Shown here one piece after another: positions 42,850-57,900 of a stretch of DNA of 64,000 bases (position 1 is its first letter; each line of letters begins with the position of its first letter). The notes under the pieces are model-generated. The model saw only the letters and a program-made list of their open reading frames with translations, did no database searches and had not been told where the DNA came from. This stretch comes from Glandiceps talaboti. Taxonomy: Eukaryota > Hemichordata > Enteropneusta > Spengelidae. A program made the translations under genes and the position numbers. Where the stretch lies: positions 15,547,296-15,611,295 of the forward strand of contig NC_135562.1 of the NCBI RefSeq assembly GCF_964340395.1. Direction: 5' to 3'.

Positions 42850-43062
42850 CGTCCGTCTGTACGTACGTACGTACGTACGTACGTACGAATGTATGTATGT
42901 ATGTATGTATGTATGTATGTATGTATGTATGTATGTATGTATGTATGTATGTATGTATGTATGTATGTATGTATGTATGTATGTATGTATGTATGTATGT
43001 ATGTATGTATGTATGTATGTATGTATGTATGTATGTATGTATGTATGTATGTATGTATGTAT
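42702..43062. repeat. Large compound microsatellite (ATGT)n, (CTGT)n, (ACGT)n, (ATGT)n
   Basis: ATGT 42707-42772, CTGT 42775-42845, CCGT and ACGT 42846-42887, then ~43 nearly perfect ATGT units to 43062. It is the longest array in the window. Long open frames on both strands (Cys/Met/Tyr/Val or His/Ile/Thr/Tyr repeats) are artefacts. Confidence 0.98.
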
Positions 43063-43064
43063 TT

Positions 43065-45825
43065 AAATATTTTGATAACATAAGTATTACTATTTGCACT
43101 TGAGTGAAAGCGCTTATAAACATATCCCATATTAACAACTCCCGTAAGTCATAAAAAACAACGTATGATATGTTTCTATGTAAACCATATTCCTCCAAAT
43201 CGTGAATATGTCAGGGTTCGTATATTCGTGGACATTTGCTGAAAGTCCCGAATTTCATCTTGAAATCCGAGCACTGGATAACATACGATAAGGGAAATTA
43301 CACTTGGATAAACTTTGTGAATTAATGAAATAGTTTACAAAATATTGGAAATTGCAATTGCCAAACTTATAAACTTTAATTTCCGAGGGGATCGAGGATA
43401 GAGCTACATTTTGTATATTTATTTACACCCTAAACTTGTACCAGTATTTACCGATTCCGATTAGCATCGCTATTTTCTGACTCCTGATTTTGGGCAGAAA
43501 CAGCACCCCTTGATTGCTAGCGGGGAGGGTGTGTCCCCCTCCCACGGTAAAAATGAAATAAATGATATTTATACATTACATATTTATACTGGATAGTTCT
43601 TTAAGTATATCTCCCAAGAAGTTCAGTGAGGGCCATCCCTCATGGGTTCACGGGAGTACCCTTGGAAAAGCTTCGTTGTCCGGTAGATTCAGAACACTCT
43701 ACACAGCGTGGTAAATTTTAATCAAAACCTGAATGGGTTCCAACCCTGGCCGCGGTGGTAAGAGGCAATGAGTAAGCAAATAATGTGAGCATTTCTTTTT
43801 GAAAATTAGGACTTGATGTAGGGGGACATTTACAGGCATAACATTTCAAAACATTCACATTATTGCTTGAATATTAATCCAAATATATTATATGGCTATA
43901 TCGGCTACATTTTAATCTATAAAAATATATCACACGTCATCCGCCTCGTTATGAAGTTTAGGCTTAAGAATTTATTACGGCGAAGCTGCAAGAAATCTTG
44001 CAAATTAATGTGCTCTAGTTAGTAAACGACGTCCGCTCATCATGAGGTTCAAATCATGTGGAAAATCATAGTTCGTGGTTCCCCTTTCAGACCATTAGAA
44101 TTTTCATGGCCCGCTTCGCATCTCCAATTTTTTTTCGTGTCCCCCCCTATTTTCTCTTCAGCCCCCCCCCGCCATAAATTCTGCTTGTTCCCTAAGACTG
44201 AGCCTAAGATGACACGAAAACTTCTGAAAATGGTTCGAAAACATCAGGTATGAATCCTGTATTACGTGTGTGACGTCACTGTGACGTTGGTAGCTGAAAT
44301 CTATGGGGGTGACAAGTGGGTGATAATTGACAGGCATGCTTTAACAAGTCGACATATTGCATTGTGAACATTTGGTTTTCGCACTCATTGAAGCAACAGA
44401 AAAAAATCATTTGATTTAAAAAATTCGAGTTGTTTCCCTCCTTCTGAATGGACAGGGTAGTAAATAATGCTATGGTGTAAACCTTATATCCCAATTCTTA
44501 GAGTTTGTCTGACTTTTAAAATGTTAGTTGTACTTTTTGATCAAGGGATCATGGAACCTATATTGTTACAGTACTAACTATGTGGTATTTGTATTTTAGT
44601 TTTTACACCCATTTTGAGATTAAAAAAACACACACGAAGTTCTCAAACTCTATATGATCATGGAAGATCGATAGTGCAGTGTGTTAGAACCGTACAATCT
44701 TGGCCGCACAATTTGTTTTGTACTTCATTATAGACCATAAGTATTACTGACGGGTTGCTATGGTTACAAATGGTCCAGACGTACTAACACAGATTGGAAA
44801 AATCCAACATTTTAAAGCCAGAAATTTGACTGAACTTCAGGCCACTATGGCACTGAATAGATAACACAGCGGAGGATAGTGTACGTGACGGTTAGCTAAG
44901 ATAAAAAAATACCCCCGAGGTTTACATTTGAAAGGGGGACTCACAACATCTTAAAAACAGACTTCGCCGAGGGTCAAGCAGTATTCAAATATTTTTTATT
45001 TGTCTTGGTCGGTTCTTTTGTCAGGACTCAGGTACTCCGTGAAATGTAACTATCCATATACTTGTAATATTACCTAGTACATTGACCCCAAACGATATGT
45101 TATGTACGCCATTCGATCGTGAAAGTGAATCATTCGAGTTTGTTGTACGGAGTTTGATTCACTTATTTAACGTGCTGACGTCTACAGTGTTTTTTGACTC
45201 ATCGTGGTAGGAAAAGAGCGGTGACCTTCAGTGTATCTTCACTGTATGGGCTTCTTTTTATCGGGTTTTGTGTGGCATGACCGCGGACAATAGACAATGT
45301 TTTCTACAGTGGTATACCACTCACCCGTATTAAACACCAGGTCAAAGGTCACCCGTGTGTTAACATAATTATAGTGTAGCGACAACTTATGTATGGACGT
45401 TTTATACATTATGAATGGGAGATGTCTTTCTCGCAGTACAAAACATATTTTAATGCCTTTTACGTTGGGAATAGAAACGCACAATAAATGAAAAGAACTA
45501 TATGGCTGGGCCAACTGAACTCAATCATCTGGAGCAGTTACCTAATTCTAGAGTTAAATGCCCTATTCTTTATCCAGGCACAATAATGAAGGCTTAATGG
45601 CAGGGAACACGGGAAGTGGGTTGTTCCATGGCAACGTTACATTTCGTACATATTTTTTTACAATCCAGACATCTGCCTTCCGAAGTGCAGCCATTCTGCC
45701 AGTTACTTAAAAATTCATGACATTATCACAAACATCGTAGTACAGTGTAGTCCAGCTGGTGGCGCTGAATAAGTAAGCGCATATTAATGAGGCGGTACCA
45801 TGACAACAGGCACAACAAATAAACA
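43065..45825. other. Intergenic, no gene recognised
   Basis: Contains C-rich patches (43500-43555, 44140-44170) and one isolated TGACGTCA at 44271. No open frame has domain or splice support. Confidence 0.55.
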
Positions 45826-45826
45826 G

Positions 45827-45834
45827 TATATAAA
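45827..45834 (+). promoter_or_regulatory. Possible TATA box (TATATAAA) of the acidic-protein gene
   Basis: It lies 150 bases upstream of the ATG at 45984, giving a plausible 5' UTR of about 120 bases. The genome is AT-rich, so this could be chance. Confidence 0.35.
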
Positions 45835-45983
45835 TGTAACAGCCTAATGGTAAACAAACCATTCTAATCACTTGCCGCCTGACAACTCTACCAGTGAGGG
45901 ACCTTGTCAACGCCTGTCATTGCAGAATAATCGACAGCTCTTTTCAACGAAGCTATTTTTTTTTCATCTAAAATTTAACAAAA

Positions 45984-48900
45984 ATGGGTTGCTCATCAAG
46001 TACACAGACTGCCAAACCTGAGGACGCTCCTCAGGATAAGCCACAGGAAGAGCCAGCAGTTGATAATAAGGCAACGGAAGAGGCAGGAGAAGGTAGGTCA
46101 AAACTTCGAATTCCAAACACAAAGGTGCGACCAACGGCGTCGTTTAAAACACCGGTGTACAGCAGAGCACCGCACCACATCACATGTCATGCCTTCGTTT
46201 CGTTTGCGACTATTTGGAGTTGCCAGACACACTATCAAATAACTCATGTACTCGAAAATGTTAACATGCATGGTTAGTAATAAGATACTATCAACTTCAT
46301 TGATTACACAAAGGTCTGACAGGCAGGGCTAGTCGGCCCTCATTCAACTCAAGTGCTCAGAACCGACAGGTCAAAATGGCGTCCATTTATGTTCAGTTGA
46401 GAGGTTGGTGTAAGGTACATATGTATTGTTCACAAACGTGTTTACGTTTTAAAAGTCGTCTAGATATGTGCTCGCTCTCGTTCTTCGTATCATCAGAGGT
46501 TGTATATATAGTTTGCAGAAATCGGCCGCCATCATGGTTACTACGGGTTACACTGATTGAATAATTGTACCTGTGAATATTAATAAGTTAACCAACGCGG
46601 TGTGGGGGCTGGTTGAAGTTCGAAATGTCCTTATCCGAAAAGTTAAACTCAGATACCTCTAGTATTGAGGGTAATCTGTGGGCGCTGTCGTCAGGCCACA
46701 TAAATGTAAACACATCGATCGATCGTATTCATTGGTTTGCATCGCAGTTGTCTGGCTTCTCGAAGTTATAACAGAAGAGAAGCCAGGCACAAACACAGCT
46801 TGTATTTCGCAAAGATATTTCAATTTCTCGTACTTTATATACACTCTAAATAGTCCGAACTTTTTTCAATGCATCGATATCTAAATTGTAAGAGCTCTAG
46901 TGTGTTGATGTTTATTAGTGACTTGTTGAGATTTGTAAGACGAAAATCGAACTTTACAAATGATTCATGTGCGAGGACAATTGCCGATTATGTAACAGTT
47001 AGTTGTGAGGTCATTAGCATATAAAAAAAACAATACATTCGTACTACAACAACAGCACTGTGTTGCAACCATTTATATAATTAACAGTGCCATGGCAACC
47101 AAGGCTACGCTTTACTTCACCGAGGAATACAAAAGTGAGAACTTGAGAATGGTTTAGAACGTCTCAGTTGAGATAGGTACATTAGTTTTTACACGCTTAT
47201 AAGTGACGGTGTTGGGGAAGACAGAACTAATGTAAATTCTCCAGTAGTACAAACAATCTGAAATGCCCTTACAATTGTAAAAGAAGTGGCAAATATTTTG
47301 TTAACCTCGTATACAACGTATGTTGTTATTTTGAAGGGGTATACATTGGTGTTGTCTCAACTATTAGTGACACTCAGTAAACATTACTCACTTTGCAAAA
47401 TAAAAGTAAACCCATCATAATTATACCATATCGGTGTAGAATATTCGTAGAATTAATCCCCCTACCATTGACACCCACACCACCACTATCACCACGCGAA
47501 CACTCTGACGTATGTGTTCCATTCAACATAAATAACAATGCCTTTCTAATTGGCCACGACGTAAGTGACGATAATTGTCTCTTAATAAGTTTGGCGACCA
47601 CCTGTAGGAGGAGTTTAAAAAACCCCACGGTATCCATGGTCACTTGATTGGTCTCCAAGACGCCGTCCATTCATGCCATTCGTTTTTTGGAATGAATCAT
47701 CAAGAGCATTGTATATCTTTAACCGTGCAACGTCTGGCACGATTCCCAGCCCCCCCCCCCCCCACACACACATCGAGGTATCAAGTATTTCTAATTACTG
47801 ATATAAGCGAATACTATGAACATGTGTTATTTTTTTAAATGTCGAAAACGCTAACTGGCGTACATTTCGAAATGAAACACCGTCTACATTGAAAGTCTCA
47901 CGGCACCGTGTTTCGCTGTTTGTTGCATGTCACATTTCAAATAAGCTGATGTATTCTATGTCTCGAGGGAACAACATTGGCAACAAATTAATATCTTATT
48001 TAACTCGTACGAAGGACAATTGACAGCGAAGTTTGTTTAATTAGTGTCCAATTTTTAAAAATGACATTACATGCTATTGTAGGATTCATTTCTTTGTGAC
48101 GCGTTTTATTGTATATATACACCGAAGGCAACTAAATTAAAGGCCTCGAATCGACGTTTAAATTGAATGCGTGTATTCATTACGCGATTTTTACCAATTA
48201 CGCTCAACGCCTAGTTTGGTTCGGAGGCACCGACCCAAATAATGGGGAGTTACGGCGACAAATGCACAAAAAAATATCGACTTATTAGCGATGGTGTATG
48301 ACGAGGATCATTACCATCATTGTAGCCTTTCTATCTCTTTCTATAATCACCTCGACTGACCCTTCGATTGAAAGATAATTGCCATGACAACGGATTTTCA
48401 CTGTAATGAACATAACCGGCTTAGTAATCACATTAGTTGGTATAAAGCCCGAGAGAGCTGGTGGTTAGCAAGGTCATACATATTGCAGCAGATACTCCTG
48501 GCTCTAATACTAGTAGTAGTACGGCGTTTGTTTGTTTTCGAGAAATAATAAGAAAAGCTGAAGGGCAAGATCGCGATATAACATTTTACAATCTGAAATC
48601 GTAAGAAATCGGATTAACAGATGCGTGGGAATAACTTCAAATGTAAACCCAATTTTTTTAAAATTTTAATTTCGAAATGGAGATGTAGCGAAAACGTTCA
48701 ATCATGACTTCATATACGGTACCGGTTGTGTGACATTAATATTACACAAGGTCGCTTTTAAAAAACTCCACCCTAAATTCCGCCATCGTCCGTGTATATA
48801 GATAAGGAGGTGTGTAGGCACTTGTTTTACGATACGTCGAACTATAAGGGATAACCATAAGTTATAAGGATTTAGCTGATAACAAAACGATGAAATATTT

Positions 48901-51900
48901 CCACCGTGGTGATATAAGCTTTCTCTATCGGTATGTCTATACAAACCAGCACGTATATACTGTGTCAGCTACATGGCGGCCGCGAGAAGACACGACTCCA
49001 GCGATACAATTTACAATGGCGGGCATTCAATTCAATGTCGGTGATTGTTCGCCGTGGTACAACACAACACGCATCGCTGGTGTGTAGACACAAAAGAAAA
49101 TAAATCAACCCATTGGAGTAAAAGTCGGTTACACCTTCCCTGTTTTAAAACGAAAACCAGCGGGTGATTGATGGTTTAGATTTGGCAACAATGCGACTCT
49201 CAGTCCTCCAACTGAATGATGAAGAATCACCGGTAAATCATACCCGGTGTGCACGTGAGCTTACACGGTCAGAAAATGCATAACATACGGAAGACAAGAA
49301 ATGAATAATTGAGCTGTTGGAACTAACAGAGAATAAAATATGTCTTTTAAATTTCACAAATTGTGAATTTAAGAGATTTCCCTTTCAATAAATTTCTATA
49401 TTGCGATTAGACTACAGTATTATGATACAACGCGTTATACTTAAAGGAAAAAGTTCAATTCCACTTTCTCGCATTAGTGTGATCTTGACCATGGAGCCAT
49501 TACAGTTCTTTTCCCCAGTGCGAGTCAAAGGTGAACTATCAAGTTGGCAAGCCTGATCACAAGGTTTCACGTTGAGATAGACACCAAAAAGATAACACAC
49601 ACACATCACTTACACCTTGTGGGCTCTGTATATAAACAGTAACTACTATACAAGGTATAATATGTTGAAGTTCAAAGAAAAGCCATGGTCAGCAGTCAGT
49701 GAAAGTTGGTAGAATCTGTTAAAGTAGTATGCATACTGTTACTGTTTATATCATTAACTAAATACAGAGTCCACAAGGTGTAAATGATGATTGTGTGTTA
49801 TCTTTACGGTGTCTATCTCAACATGAAACCTTGTGATCAGGCTCACTGATAGTTCATTTAATAGCTTTGACTCGGTTTGGGGAAAAACACTGTAATAGGA
49901 TCACTTGTATCAGCACATATTTTTTGTATAGCTCGATCTCTACCAGACGCATATTTTTACACCTAAATTTTAATCCCAATCTGAACCGGGCCTTTAAAGT
50001 CCAGTGATTCATAACACAGGTTCTCACATTACCGTTATTCAGGTACACATTTTTCTATATCTCTGCTAGACAACTATTTCCACACCGTTTTTAATCTTAA
50101 TTGGAACAGGAACATTAAAATATATCCCTGCAATGGAACAAATTGTGTAAACTAATTCAATGCATTACAATGCTGCCTAGTAGCACTGCAGCGCATTACA
50201 TTACATTACATTACATCACAATTTGCTATGCATCGCATGATTATAATAGATAAAAACAACGTAATTACCGAGAGCAATGCACTTGTGTTTTTTTAACAGA
50301 ACAAAGGGGATCATATGGTTATCTTTAAATACCCTTTGTTATAAGTGTCGGCGATCACGGTTTAATAGACCACTCAACGATACTAACCAAACACGCACTA
50401 GTCACTGTTGACCGACTCGAGAGTTGTCTACAAGATGCGAAACATGGTCAAAAACAAATATATATATATCGTTAATACGTTGAAGTGTTTGCTATGGACG
50501 CAAACATGGCGATTGGAGAGGCACAAAGCCGCCAATGTTTTGTCCAAATACGATTGGAATTTCCAATAGACCGTTAGTTGGCATCTCAGTGTAGATAGAA
50601 ACATCGTTACTTCGCTGGTTGATAATCATTTGCAGAGCAGGTGATCGCTTTTAGCAGAATGGGGTGTGGAAAAAAAAATTCGAAACATAAAAATTTTGTC
50701 AAAAAAATAATAATAGTGATAAAAATAATAAAATTGTTTGCTTTGTTGTATTCTTGAACTTGACAATCACGTGTCAAAGTAAAGAGTAAGTAGGCGTCAA
50801 AACATGAAAAGAAATGTTGCGCTCTTGCACTTGTAACTATAGAAGTGGTATTTTGTAATTTTGTGGAGTATGTACGAATTTCCTTTACCAGTGGGAGTTA
50901 TATAGCATGAAATAAAAGCGGACGCCGAGTCCCGGTTATAATTGTGAATTTGATAGTATCTAATACATATATTTATATTAGTGTGAAGTGCTTTACATAC
51001 ATATTTGAAAGTCGCAAGGAATATTTTATTTTTCGCCTCAACGCACATAAAAAATGGTTACTTCAATGTCTGTTGTGTTTATCGTGAATGCCGCAAATGA
51101 TCCGTATCTTTAACTTTGTGTGGCATAAAAAGCAATTCTTAAAACTGTTTACTTCACTACATTCAGGTTTATATTCTAAAAATGATCATCCACGCAAATA
51201 GTCAGCCATGAACGGCTTCAGTTGAATGAATCTTTTGTGGGAACCCAACCTCCAATTTTGAATTTTGTGTTTGAAATGTCACGATGCATCCTGTGTGATA
51301 GATACGCATAGTACATAGTACACCGATAGAATGTGCGTACCACTTTTTATAAAGTCTACCGTCCCATTGTTCCGATGTGATATATATCACGAAGATCACG
51401 ACCCCACTTTGATTGCCTTGGCAACGCAAACAAACAGATCTAAACATCATTAAAGCACTGACTGATCGCTACATTACGTTGTAATTTTCCGTCGAGAACA
51501 TTATTTGCGTACACACTATAAATTGAACTTTACACCCGGTGTATGGAATCACCGACAAGAATTACACTGTTGAGTCATGTTATAGTGAGAGAGACAGACG
51601 AGGAAGGAGAATCGTTGTCATGGACACGGCAGCAGGAAATTAAAAAATGGAGACGAATGAGGCGCTCGGAACATCTACGCCTCACGAAGTTAGAGGCAGG
51701 CCACGCAGTCATTTGTGGTGCTAATACTACTACTAAATACTCGCATTGTTGTTTACGAGAACGGATACCGCGATGATGACATTTTTTGAATTTTCGCACT
51801 AATAACGCAAATATTTTGTACTACCACTACCTTGAAGAGAATATTATTCCACAAGTAACTGTGTGACAGGCTCAGCTTTTGAGTGCTTACTAGGCACTAA

Positions 51901-54900
51901 ACATAAAATCAATTCTACTAATGCTATGATGAACATATGGTAAATTTTGGTATTAGAACTGTAGTAACACGCAATTTATTCAAAAATCGTCGTTTTTAGA
52001 AATTTTTGGTCCATTTTAGTTCCATTTTGGATTGGAATCTTAGTAATTATCAAAAATGTTGAAATAATATCAAAATTACTGTATTAAGATTGATTACAGC
52101 GACATAAAAATATGATAAATAATCGTTAACGTAGACTTCATTTGCATATTGTAGAACGCGACACTGTTCCATATCCATGGTCTGCCAGGTTTTGAGTGCG
52201 GCTATAAAAATGCGATTCGGTCACAAACGACAACACACGTTAAGGAGAATTGGTGTATCTTTCTGATTGTGGGATAATATTGACACAGAAAGTGGAAAAG
52301 TGTCTAAGTACAGAATGGCGCTGAGTGAGTACCCAGCTGCAGCGATGCCATAAAAGGACTTGGAGTTGTTTAGGTGTCCAATGTGGACGTATACCGCTCA
52401 ACGAGAAAGACACAGTAATTACTGTGCGTTGAGTCGTGTCAAGACAGCCTTCTTTTAATTTATAGGTGTATAAAGTTGCAAATGTGTATGAATTACTACA
52501 AACGCCACTTCAAAACACCCAAGTGCCTTCAATATGATTTATCACTCGACGCCGTGGCCTTGTTGAATTGCTGAACCCCAGCTTAAATGAAATATTTATA
52601 CCAACTTAACTAAAATGAACTTGAAGTCATTCGAAAAATGAAAGAAACTCCAGGCTTCTTGGCATAAATTCAAAAATCTCGGTACATATTTTGAGTGACG
52701 TATTAGCATTGGAAGATCGTTGAAAGATTCCTATCTGCACAATAGAGATTTTGTTGAAAGCTCCTAGTCAATAAATCTACCAACTATACTATATAAAACC
52801 GGGTTCTTTGTATTTGTGCAGTTGCGCCCGTAAGTCAGGTGTGTGGTAACCATAGAAATGCTGCACGATAATTGTGAATGACTTCGCCATCCCGTCGGCT
52901 CGATGAATTAAAGGGGTCATTCCTCTAGCGAAGCTTAAATAATACAGAGACAATTTTTGAGAAATTTTACTAAAGCGATCGTTTTTTTTTTTCAAACGTA
53001 TCAACTGCAGAACCAGCTGTTACTTCGATTTCTCAGTCAATGGAGTTCTTATCTCGTTCTGCAAAGTCGAAGATTGAATGAAAACACTAGACTAGTATAA
53101 CAGACAAAATGTATCCCGAATCTAACTTTGATTATTACAAAGAAATTTGGCAATTTATCATCACGGAGTTATCTTTTAAACTAACACAATCTGTGACGTA
53201 TAAATGTGGTCCATTCTCACCATACAAAAATTGTATCTTGACGGTACGTCTGGGACGATGCCGTAAAAGGAGCTGTGTAGATTACGACAATTCCAAAATC
53301 CCATTTTCATCTGAAATCAACGTATTATGTGCCTAAATAACATACAAACTAAGGCTGTGATATTTAGCACAGAATCTGAATCGATTGGCGATCGATGTAC
53401 ACTTGAATACCCTCTCCCGAATGACTGAAGGGGTGTCTGTATTTCTACTTTTCAAGTCTCTGGTCTATTTGGATTTGATGATCAATAATCGATACTCAAA
53501 ACACATCGATACTTATCAATCTAGACATAAAATGTCGCAACAGGGATTTTAAAATTGTCGACTAAAATCCTTCAGTCAGAACTTTAACGCACTGTTACGT
53601 GAATGTACACCCATTTACCGAATTATTTGGTTGTCATGGCGATGACACGTTCAAGTTTTAACGTGAGGGATATTATACATCACATTTGAGCCTGAACAAA
53701 TATTTTGTATTCCGTAATCCAAAATTGATACCTAGAGAAACACTTCGAAAGCCTAGGTTCATAGAATTGATGACAACTAATACATTTATATTAAAATTTT
53801 GGCTGAGCATCGATGTAAGTACAAAGTAAACCTTAGGAATATGAATTTATTTTATTCATTCAAAATATTCCCGGAGAGAAATATATCTCCCGGCATATTG
53901 TAGAGAACTAGAATGGATTTTCTCTCCGGGCAACCTGGAATAGAGCACACTTATGGATTTATTTGACTGTGGAATTCAACGCGGCGAGGCAACGCCGGGT
54001 AAGCAAACTAATAAAAAAGATCTCTCGACAAAGTTATGACAGTACCATCGCAACAGTAACCAAAACAGACAAAAACATTGCAAAGTAGGTGAGAGCTACT
54101 CGATAATCTTTAAACGGGCGAGGTTTAATTTTGGACCGATGCCACGGAAAAAAAAGCCCGTTGACGCGTTTGCTGGAAGGACCTACGTGGCAGTATGTCG
54201 TCAGAAAATTGTAATCTTGACTCGAGCTTCTCAAGATATGTTCTAAACTAACAAAAAATGATAAGTACATAAAAACAACACGCACTTTCATTGATGTGAA
54301 GCGAGACAATGGTTATTCAGACAGTAATCTGGGAGAAGAATAGCGGCCTATTGTTCCACTGTTCATACTTTGTCTCTGAGTCATTGGACAGCATTGGTGT
54401 CACCATAGCACCCTGTAAAAGTTCTATTTCTTAGCAGACCCACAACAAAACACACCGGTCTGGCGAAAACGACACCTGCTAATTAGCTCTATGATTGATT
54501 CGAGATTTTGAAACGCAAGGTCAAAACCCGGCATTCGAATTCTGACGTCACGGGACCGACGTAACAAAATGTTCAATGACCCTACACACATCTGTAGTTT
54601 AGAATCCCCGTAGTTTTTTTTAGCCTTTCACCAACACTCATTTTAATTCCATTCAGAAACCATGAAAATATTATCCACGACTATTTATTATGTTCTATAT
54701 TTTTGTCACATATTCTTGAAGAATTCGCCACAAAATCATGACAATGTTTGAAATGTGACCGTTGTTGAAGTACTCGAGAATTTACAAAAGAAAACAAAAC
54801 ACAGACGAACGAACAAACAAACGACAAAAAAAAAATCCGACGGTAATCTAGAAGAATGATGAAACACTTTTAGGTCCATTTAGTTATCGCACTATGTACA

Positions 54901-57900
54901 CCAAATACTTCAGTTGTGTGTGAAATGTCATCCTGCTATTTTCACCACTGTAATATTCATATAAAAGTCTGACCAACACGTCCATCCAGTTCAAAAAAAA
55001 CAGTCGTACAATCTGATATGTTGCTAAGAACGCAGTCTGTTAGATTCCACCATGGAAGTATAACCGACCCACGCCGCTAAACAATCAACACTTTGATCCC
55101 CACAGCAGACCTCAAATTTCTTAAGAATGTGTGCGGTCAACCACACAATGTTGGAAAATTGTAACACGGTACAACCTCAACGAATATAATTTTGAAGAGA
55201 GACAGTTTATGATATATAAGTCAAGTTGTTGGGTTGTTGGATAGTGGCAGTGCACTCCGGTCAGTATCAAAGCTTGTTCACAGAATAAAATCGCGATTTA
55301 TCCCCCATATTAGAACAAATTCAAAGATATAGCCTAGCTACTGTGGACAGGAAGAACTTTAGTACGTGATACTGTGAAGATCTGTGAACAATCGGCAACG
55401 GAGTGCCAGCCAAGCAAGGAGTTCAACCCACCCCTCACACACAAATTACGAACAAACAAACGACATAAAAAGGAGAGTAAGTAATTCGGTTATCCTGTTG
55501 TTCCTTATTGCAGAATCACCGAAAGAAGGTGAAGAGGGCGGAGAAGAGAAAGCAGACGAAGAAAAACCTGCAGAGGGTAAGTGACAATTCTGTCGTAGGG
55601 GGCGGCCTTGGAAATTATATGACTAAAAAAATCAATTAAAATAATTTCCACCATTTGTGTTACTTTTTACTACACCTTTGTTGTAATTTGTGAACTATCA
55701 TGGTGACCAAAAAATCCAAGATGATTTAATATCTTATCTTGGAGGGAAAATTGTATTCTTGTAGCAGACGACAATGTAAAGCACACTTTGGTTGATTAAT
55801 TCATTCACAGCGGCGGCAGAAGAAGCACCAGCAGCGCCAGAACCAGAACCAGCACAAACAGAAGTTGCGACGGAAGGTAAACCTGGACGGATAAAAAAAA
55901 ACCAATCACTCGAATCAAGTCACTTTTTGTACAGCTCGTCAATCATTGCTTTAAAATGCTTGTAAATATGCAACCTTCTGCAAGCAGAACATAGTAGAAA
56001 TGAACAGGTGCTGAAAGCCAATGGGCACTGCCATATTTCACGAAGCTTAAGTTCAAAGTTTCTCCGTCTTCAAATTTTACCTTGGGCTGCGGTCTTTTGC
56101 TCTATATTATGAATTACCTTGCATTTCTAGCCATGCATTGCAGACTTATATACATATATCTTGATTATATCATTAATTATATCATTTAATTAATAACTTC
56201 TCACAAATTAATATATTAATATAAAAAAATTACAATGGCAAAAACAATTGGTGCATGCTTCAAACCACCAAAGCTTTTAATTTGCTCACCTGCGTACAAT
56301 CTTGAACGGTTTTAATTAGCAATTTGCTATTTATTTCATCGCAATTAATTATGCCTGCTTGAGTACACGGGCTGAATAAAATGTGACCCAATTCGAGCGA
56401 TATTGTTTTTGATGGCAATTTCCAAATTAACAGTAAATGGTATTAATCATCCTCTCCTTAATCCTACATCCTCTAGGAATAGACCTCATCCAATGCATGA
56501 AGGTGTTGTGCATGTCTCTAATTTTGTGTCTCGTTTGTCTTGTTCTCAATAATAACAGAGCAGACGACAGGCCTCATTGTCTCTCATTCTCAACGTTGAG
56601 GGCAGTCGTCGACAAAACGTACCGATACAAATATTGTCTTCTCGTATATCGTATCATTGTTAACAAATAACGCATGCTTGAATAAACAAACTGTAGTTAA
56701 TATTATAATATAACATTTAGAAATGGTTACTATAACAACGTACATTTAAAATGAAAATCGTAAAACTACCTATAAATGTATTTTATTTACTTGTATTAAT
56801 TTCTTTAGGGACCCAAAAGGGTCTAGTCTAAATATTGTTTTCCAAATATATCCTAAGGGGTCCATTTATTGGACTTATTACGTAAACATGGATCTAGGCT
56901 ATCGATCCCCCTTCTTTTACTCCTTAGATCAACAACTAAAAAACCGTTCGAGCACGACTTCAACATCTTCTGACTGCTGCAATTTGAACACTGTTCTTTC
57001 TTTTCAAGTTTAAGTCGTCACGTTCTACTTATAAGCCATAGATAAAGTAAAGATATTGATAGTACTAGTGCTGATTTACATAATTTCATATCCGGTCGAT
57101 TCCATTTAACCCATAGGTGAACAAGCTGAGAGCGGAGACGCGGAAGCAACCACAGAAGGTAACAACGAAGTCACGTGACTTCGACCATATATCTATATCA
57201 TCCACAGTTTCTTCTCTAAGTTATCGGTTTCCATGGTTACTCTTTTAAAACCATTCTTTCTATCGCATTTAACATATTCAATATCGAAAAAAAGCAGCAT
57301 ATACCTACCCCATGTATTCAAACCATATTCCTACCCCTCAAATTTTATTCCAAACCTAACCCTACCTGCGTAGTTCATGCGTGTGTCCCTCATTTACATA
57401 ATCAATAATTACCTACCCGCTTCTTTTTTTTTAATCCAATCATGTAAATATCCAATAACAACCACGGTTTCCGTTTCTGGTTGATATATCCGATAACAAC
57501 CTGACTTCCGGTTGATATAACCCTTCATATAAACAGTAACAACCCTGCTCCAGATTGATATATTCAATTTAACCCCCCCCCCCTTTCGATTATATTGTTG
57601 ATGCATCATGCTTGAGACAAATATGAAAAAAATGTTGCACTGCATCAGATCAAAACATTGCTTCTGGTGAATAAGTTCTGCTTCACTGCAGTCCTCTTCA
57701 TTTTCATATTACGATTCGAACCCTCCACTAAGTCAATATACTCAATATAACCCCGCTTCGGGTCAATATTCCCAATACAACCCAGCTTGAGGTCAATATC
57801 TGACTTACAAACCCGCTATAAGCAAAAACCTGCTACCACCCTCTATCTCTCACAAATTACTCAAATCAACCTTGACGGCTGCTACCAACTTCCCGCCCAT

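Noticed and set aside
42645-43198. Long open frames on both strands encoding MYVC, HTYI or SVCL repeats (also at 30.1, 38.8, 39.1 and 22.8 kb)
   Set aside because: They are translations of tetranucleotide microsatellites, open in several frames and on both strands, with no start or splice context.
51543-51776. Charged 77-residue open frame in intron 1 of the acidic-protein gene
   Set aside because: No recognised domain, no convincing splice sites in phase 1, and length within chance expectation.
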